A stretch of DNA of 64,000 nt, from contig NZ_KZ614148.1 of assembly GCF_002886185.1 (NCBI RefSeq), forward strand, positions 259,806 through 323,805, in the 5' to 3' direction. Below, piece by piece: positions 60,502 to 64,000 of this stretch. Made by a program: the position numbers and the translations under genes. Within the stretch, counting starts at the first letter, position 1; each line of letters opens with the position of its first letter. Below the pieces are notes generated by a model. The model ran no database searches and was not told where the DNA came from. It worked only from the letters and a program-made list of their open reading frames with translations. This stretch comes from Salipaludibacillus neizhouensis. Lineage in GTDB: Bacteria; Bacillota; Bacilli; Bacillales; Salisediminibacteriaceae.

Positions 60502-61011
60502 TTGAGTAAGGTTGCATGTGTAATGACGAGTATGTTTGAAGATGCGGAGTATACGTCGCCTTTCAAAGCTCTTAGTGATAAAGGACATGAGGTCATTGTT
60601 ATCGGCCAAGAGGCAGGTAAAGAAGTAGAAGGGAAAAATGGCGAAGCGAAAGTAAAGGTAGATTTGAGTATTAAAGATGCTAAACCAACTGATTATGATG
60701 CATTATTTATACCAGGTGGATTTTCACCTGATATTCTTCGTGCCGATGATCGATTTGTTGAGTTTGTGAAACACTACATTTTGCATGACAAACCAATTTT
60801 TGCAATATGTCATGGACCTCAGCTTTTAATTACGGCAGATGTTTTAAAAGGAAGAAAAATGACTGGATTTAAATCAATCTTAGTCGACTTGCAACATGCA
60901 GGAGCCAATGTTTTTGATGAAGAAGTTGTCGTATGTGGTAATTTAGTGACAAGCAGGAGTCCTGATGATTTAGATGCGTTTAACCGAGAATCACTTAAAC
61001 AGTTGAAATAA
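60502..61011 (+). CDS. PfpI/DJ-1 family protein
   Basis: A 169-residue class I glutamine amidotransferase-like protein. It has the early Glu (FEDAEYTSP), the nucleophile elbow AICHGPQLL with Cys about residue 103 followed by His, and DALFIPGGFSPDILR. Members act as stress-induced proteases, glyoxalases or deglycases, and the exact activity is debated. TTG 60502 is preferred, as AAAGGATG serves as SD; ATG 60493 overlaps it. Confidence 0.88.
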   Translation: MSKVACVMTSMFEDAEYTSPFKALSDKGHEVIVIGQEAGKEVEGKNGEAKVKVDLSIKDAKPTDYDALFIPGGFSPDILRADDRFVEFVKHYILHDKPIFAICHGPQLLITADVLKGRKMTGFKSILVDLQHAGANVFDEEVVVCGNLVTSRSPDDLDAFNRESLKQLK

Positions 61012-61017
61012 ATTTCT

Positions 61018-61047
61018 AAAAGCGTCCCATAATGGGGCGTTTTTTTA
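61018..61047 (+). terminator. Terminator after the PfpI gene
   Basis: AAAAGCGTCCC / GGGGCGTTTTT with loop ATAAT, followed by T-run. Confidence 0.8.
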
Positions 61048-61093
61048 AAAGTTAATTTATAAAATTCTTAGTTTTACAGAAATTATTGTACTT

Positions 61094-61226
61094 CTTTGAA
61101 CAGAGGTACTCGAATCCGTGAGACTCCTATGGAAGAATGATCCAAGCGAGACCCCACAGAACATCCACGGAAAGCGAGCGGTAATTCTTCCAAATAACCT
61201 TCCGTACTAATAAAGCAACAAAATAG
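61094..61226. repeat. Family B interspersed repeat (B5)
   Basis: TTTGAACAGAGG, ACTCGAATCCGTGAGACTCC, AGCGAGACCCCACAG, CCACGGAAAGCGAGCGGT, CTTCCAAATAACCTTCCGT and terminal AAAATAG. The most complete copy of the family in the window. Confidence 0.8.
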
Positions 61227-61228
61227 AG

Positions 61229-61254
61229 ATAAAAGACGCTACGCGTTTTTCTTA
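61229..61254 (+). repeat. Family A repeat, right-end fragment (A9)
   Basis: AGATAAAAGACGCTACGCG followed by TTTTTCTTA, identical in layout to the right end of A4. Confidence 0.7.
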
Positions 61255-61372
61255 GTAATTACATTTTGATATGATCACGTTAGATGGTAAACCATAAACA
61301 AAGGAAGCAATGAAAAAGTAAAGTTGGTTAATAATTAAGACTATTACTGCAATAAAGAAGAGGGTTGAGACT

Positions 61373-62104
61373 ATGTGGTTCGGGGGAGATGCCTCGAGAA
61401 TTCCTTTTACAATGTTTACGGAAAATCATTGGATCGTGATCAGTGTCTTTTTGTTTGTTTTATTAGCTATGTATTTATTGCGCAACAAGCTATCTACAAG
61501 GGTTAATAGAAGGTTTGAGATAGGGATTGCCTTGTCGTTGATTCTCTTTGAAATAGCGTTTCAGCTTTGGATCATTATAACAGGCAAGTGGGATGTGAGT
61601 TTTGCATTACCATTAGATCTAAGCAGTATTAGTGTAATGCTAGTTATTATTTTATTACTGACACACCATCATTCTGTATTTGAAATTGTATTTTTGGTAG
61701 GAATTGCGGGAGCTTTACAAGCGGTTTTTACGCCAGTATTAAGTTTTGATTTTCCACACTTTCGTTTTTTTCACTTTTTTTACAGTCATATTTTAGTGAT
61801 ATGGACTGTATTTTATTTTAGGTGGTATAAGGGATTCAATATATCACTTTTTAGTATTGCAAAAGCGATGGTTTTTCTTAATGTCTTGTTTCCTTTTATT
61901 TATGCTTTGAATATTATAGTCGGCGGAAATTATTGGTTTCTTATGAGGAAGCCAACTGGAGGAAGCTTACTTGATTTCTTAGGAACCCACCCGTGGTATA
62001 TTCTGGGGATGGAGGTTACGGCAATACTTTTCTTTTTCTTATTGTGGCTGGTTTTTGCTGAAAAGGGAAAATTCGTGAAGCATGAAAAATCTTTCAAGGA
62101 ATAA
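61373..62104 (+). CDS. YwaF-like integral membrane protein (TIGR02206-type)
   Basis: A 243-residue protein with six or seven membrane helices. The N-terminal FTENHWIVISVFLFVLLAMY, LPLDLSSISVMLVIILLL, and the C-terminal GGNYWFLMRKPTGGSLLDFL with THPWYI match the YwaF family, whose function is unknown. Several aromatic and His residues lie at helix ends. SD GAGGG. Confidence 0.85.
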   Translation: MWFGGDASRIPFTMFTENHWIVISVFLFVLLAMYLLRNKLSTRVNRRFEIGIALSLILFEIAFQLWIIITGKWDVSFALPLDLSSISVMLVIILLLTHHHSVFEIVFLVGIAGALQAVFTPVLSFDFPHFRFFHFFYSHILVIWTVFYFRWYKGFNISLFSIAKAMVFLNVLFPFIYALNIIVGGNYWFLMRKPTGGSLLDFLGTHPWYILGMEVTAILFFFLLWLVFAEKGKFVKHEKSFKE

Positions 62105-62108
62105 ATAA

Positions 62109-62150
62109 AAGGTCTGTCATCAGGTCAAAGACCCTCTGTCAGACCTTCTA
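62109..62150. terminator. Terminator between YwaF-like and manganese catalase genes
   Basis: AAGGTCTG / CAGACCTT arms with an inner hairpin AGGTC/GACC; serves two convergent genes. Confidence 0.7.
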
Positions 62151-62168
62151 TGCCTTACGGGGAATGTT

Positions 62169-63008
62169 TTACTCTTCATTGTCATTACGAACGGTTGGAG
62201 GTGTATTAAAAACATCTGGAGGGGTAGGTTTTAATTTTGGAGCATCCCCGAAAGCTGGTGCTGGGGAAATATATCGGAATTCACCTAGGCCGTCCATGCT
62301 TTTTCCATGAGCCCAACGTCCTTTACTGCTAGCGTCTCCTTCAGAGAGGTTATAGAAGTCATACGCAACTTCTTGTTTTTCCAGTTCTCTAGGGAAAGTA
62401 CTAGGAACTACAACGTTTTCTTGAGATTCAAGCTCAGCAATTGCTGCAAGCCACATATTTTGATGCATCGTATCTCGGGCAATTAAGAAGGAAAGCATGT
62501 CTTTAACCCCAGGATCTGTTGTCATTTCATATAACCGGCATGCTTGCAATCTTCCTTGTGATTCATAGGTTAAGTTCATTCGAAAATCAGCGAGTAGGTT
62601 TCCACTGGCGTTAATATACGAGGCAGTCCAAGGGTTACCTACACTATCTGCTGGTAGGGCTCCTAGTCCTGACACGATCGCATGTTGTGGATTCATACCG
62701 CCAAGTATCGCACCAACAGCGGGGTCTTTGGCTGCTGCTTCCTGGTCTGCCACGGGAGCATCATTAAGTAGTCTGGCAATCATCGTTGCTAGCATCTCAA
62801 CATGAGCTAATTCTTCTGCCCCTACGTCCATCAGTAAGTCTCGATATTTGGCATTTACCCTGCTGTTCCAACCTTGAAATAAATATTGCAAGGCTACAGA
62901 TATTTCTCCAAACTGTCCCCCAAGAATTTCCTGTAATTTCTTTGCGTAAACTGGATCAGGTCTACTCGGTTTCGCATGGTATTGCAAATCTTTTATATGA
63001 TAGAACAA
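62169..63008 (-). CDS. Manganese catalase
   Basis: A 279-residue ferritin-like di-manganese catalase. Metal ligand segments are GGQFGEISVALQYLFQGW (first Glu), VGAEELAHVEMLATMIARLL (Glu and His) and a second pair in ESQGRLQACRLYEMTTDPG and ARDTMHQNMWLAAIAELE. The Pro-rich C-terminal tail is typical. Related to CotJC and YdbD, both linked to spores or stress. TTG 63008 has GGAGGG 6-7 nt upstream. Confidence 0.93.
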   Translation of the reverse strand: MFYHIKDLQYHAKPSRPDPVYAKKLQEILGGQFGEISVALQYLFQGWNSRVNAKYRDLLMDVGAEELAHVEMLATMIARLLNDAPVADQEAAAKDPAVGAILGGMNPQHAIVSGLGALPADSVGNPWTASYINASGNLLADFRMNLTYESQGRLQACRLYEMTTDPGVKDMLSFLIARDTMHQNMWLAAIAELESQENVVVPSTFPRELEKQEVAYDFYNLSEGDASSKGRWAHGKSMDGLGEFRYISPAPAFGDAPKLKPTPPDVFNTPPTVRNDNEE

Positions 63009-63144
63009 ATTTATCCCTCCATTTCAATATATACACCCATAATACATATGAAATTTAATGATCAATTATAACTAAAACTCCACATTTGACTTAACACTTG
63101 TCTAACCTAGTGAACATATCCTAGTACTAATTGAAGGAAAGGAT

Positions 63145-63471
63145 GTGTTTATTATTAATTCTCAAGAGGCAATTATTGATTTAATGGTTAACCAGGTTTT
63201 TAAAAAGCATGGAGTGAAAAAGGAATTAGATATGTCAGTGGACGATAAATCAAAGCTGAAAGAAATTGTTGACCAGTTGCAATCAGATGTGGATAAGTTT
63301 GTGGAAAACGAAAAAGTTGCTTATACAGAGAATAACGTCGGTGTAAATAGTTTGTCCGAGAATGCAGACACGCCGTCAGTCAAGCAGACAAACCAGGTAT
63401 TGAATCAAAATAATAATGATGTTAAAACGATTAAAAACTTTGTGTATCGGAAAAAAAAGTGGAGAAAATAG
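63145..63471 (+). CDS. cotW: Spore coat protein CotW-like
   Basis: A 108-residue protein resembling CotW of the B. subtilis insoluble coat fraction. The conserved part is IDLMVNQVFKKHGVKKELDM, then a helix with DKSKLKEIVDQLQSDVDKFV. It ends with an Asn-rich stretch and basic YRKKKWRK. GTG 63145 lies behind GAAGGAAAGG. The adjacent cotX-like gene supports the call, as cotV, cotW, cotX form one locus in B. subtilis. Confidence 0.7.
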   Translation: MFIINSQEAIIDLMVNQVFKKHGVKKELDMSVDDKSKLKEIVDQLQSDVDKFVENEKVAYTENNVGVNSLSENADTPSVKQTNQVLNQNNNDVKTIKNFVYRKKKWRK

Positions 63472-63554
63472 TGAATTTGCCTTGAGGTATTTGTCCAATC
63501 AGTACCAAACATCAATCATACGCTAAAGTAGTAACCGAAAAGGAGGAAAAGTAA

Positions 63555-64000
63555 ATGACTCATAAAGTGTATTATACAATTAAAGATTCTGCTGTATCGC
63601 CAACTAATAGGTGGTCTGCTTTAGATCCAAATGCGTGTCACCCTTCAGATGTGGATGCAGACGATGATGATGATGTTGTACAGGAAAGTAATCAAGTAAA
63701 TAAAACATTGCAAATCTCTGAGGAGTATATATTTATTAAAGATTCTTGTGATGTTACGATCTCTACCACTGATACGAAAGCAGCTGTATCTTTACAAGGT
63801 GCGCTTCAAGCAGCAATTGCTTTGGTAATTAACATTTCGATTGCTGATGGAGAAACAGCTGAGCGAGTTACTCAAGACTTACTTCAAGCTGCGAAGACGA
63901 AGCAAAAAACATTCCAGAAAACGGTTGTTGAAAATTCCCGTAACGTTGATGTAACTACTACGGATACGCAAGTTTCTGTTAATATTCAAATCTTACTTCA
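63555..64000 (+). CDS. cotX: Spore coat protein CotX-like, incomplete at the window end
   Basis: The 148 visible codons begin MTHKVYYTIKDSAVSP, followed by the CotX hallmark RWSALDPNACHPSD. Two tandem copies of the CotX repeat can be seen: ISEEYIFIKDSCDVTISTTD with AALQ-rich helix, then VVENSRNVDVTTTDTQVSVN. The protein is part of the cross-linked outer spore coat. The frame is open to the last base, so the stop lies outside. SD AGGAGGAAAAG is 7 nt before ATG. Confidence 0.85.
   Translation, partial: MTHKVYYTIKDSAVSPTNRWSALDPNACHPSDVDADDDDDVVQESNQVNKTLQISEEYIFIKDSCDVTISTTDTKAAVSLQGALQAAIALVINISIADGETAERVTQDLLQAAKTKQKTFQKTVVENSRNVDVTTTDTQVSVNIQILL

Larger units (their letters stand above)
61048..61372. 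other. Intergenic stretch of 325 bp with nested repeats
   Basis: Left family A end (AATTTATAAAATT at about 61053), then family B copy B5, then the family A right end (A9). After that, AT-rich sequence with the SD of the YwaF-like gene (AGAGGG). Confidence 0.6.

Noticed and set aside
31943-61254. Reading family A copies as a CRISPR array
   Set aside because: Copies are kilobases apart, differ in length and have no regular spacers; no cas gene is present.
1-64000. tRNA, rRNA, riboswitch, insertion sequence, prophage and toxin-antitoxin genes
   Set aside because: None was recognised on either strand by eye; a covariance-model scan could still find a small RNA.

Overview
The window looks like chromosome of a low-GC, endospore-forming, salt-adapted member of the Bacillaceae (Halobacillus/Virgibacillus/Bacillus-like). 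This rests on ectoine and hydroxyectoine genes, a BCCT osmolyte carrier, AGGAGG-type ribosome binding sites with many TTG/GTG starts, CotW/CotX spore coat proteins, a LPxTA sortase pair and a Bacillus-type gas vesicle cluster. No rRNA, tRNA, IS element, phage or CRISPR array was seen.

Layout. 0-5 kb: Lrp regulator, a CMD-family/isochorismatase pair, small accessory enzymes and two acetyltransferase-type genes. 3.8-7.1 kb: an aspartokinase facing ectA-ectB; ectC, which normally follows ectB, is not in the window. 7-11.9 kb: acetyltransferases, a ferritin-like protein, a universal stress protein and an orphan amino-acid-type permease. 12-15.4 kb: a two-gene pectin-fragment locus (YetA-like and YesU-like) behind a cre-like site. 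15.8-23.3 kb: a 14-gene gas vesicle cluster in the order P-like, T-like, U, Q, A/B, O/R, N, F, G, L, S, K, J and an unrecognised 57-residue gene. 23.5-25.9 kb: class D sortase with its acidic LPNTA substrate, and a copper-storage-like protein. 26-32 kb: AlkX-like glycosylase and a CsbB/GtcA/YfhO-type teichoic acid glycosylation operon. 32-41 kb: YqcI/YcgG protein, SDR, NatAB-like exporter, SIMPL protein, and a complete polar amino acid ABC importer. 42-50.7 kb: Q-rich membrane protein, CYP152 peroxygenase, cheX-cheY, BCCT carrier, ectD, MpsC-like protein, DUF1540 protein. 51-64 kb: Old Yellow Enzyme, K+ channel, SMP-30 and metallo-beta-lactamase hydrolases, a lipoprotein, heme catalase, Fe/Mn superoxide dismutase, PfpI protein, YwaF-like protein, manganese catalase, and the start of a cotW-cotX spore coat locus that runs off the end.

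How it fits together. Three salt-related functions lie here: ectoine synthesis (aspartokinase, ectA, ectB), hydroxylation (ectD, 41 kb away) and osmolyte uptake (BCCT). The gas vesicle cluster would give buoyancy. The right end concentrates peroxide/superoxide defence near spore coat genes.

The strongest unexplained structure is two families of dispersed intergenic repeats. Family A (nine copies or fragments, all between 31.9 and 61.3 kb) is modular and ends in a small hairpin flanked by A- and T-runs that could terminate transcription in both directions; four copies end exactly at, or within about 10 nt of, the stop codon of a minus-strand gene. Family B (six copies or fragments) resembles GC-rich interspersed repeats that I recall from other Bacillaceae. 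At 61 kb a B copy seems to sit inside an A copy. Several genes too short for routine calling were found by eye: a 58-residue Cys-rich protein, a DUF1540 protein, a 22-residue membrane peptide, a 58-residue charged protein, a 37-residue membrane peptide and the partial cotX.
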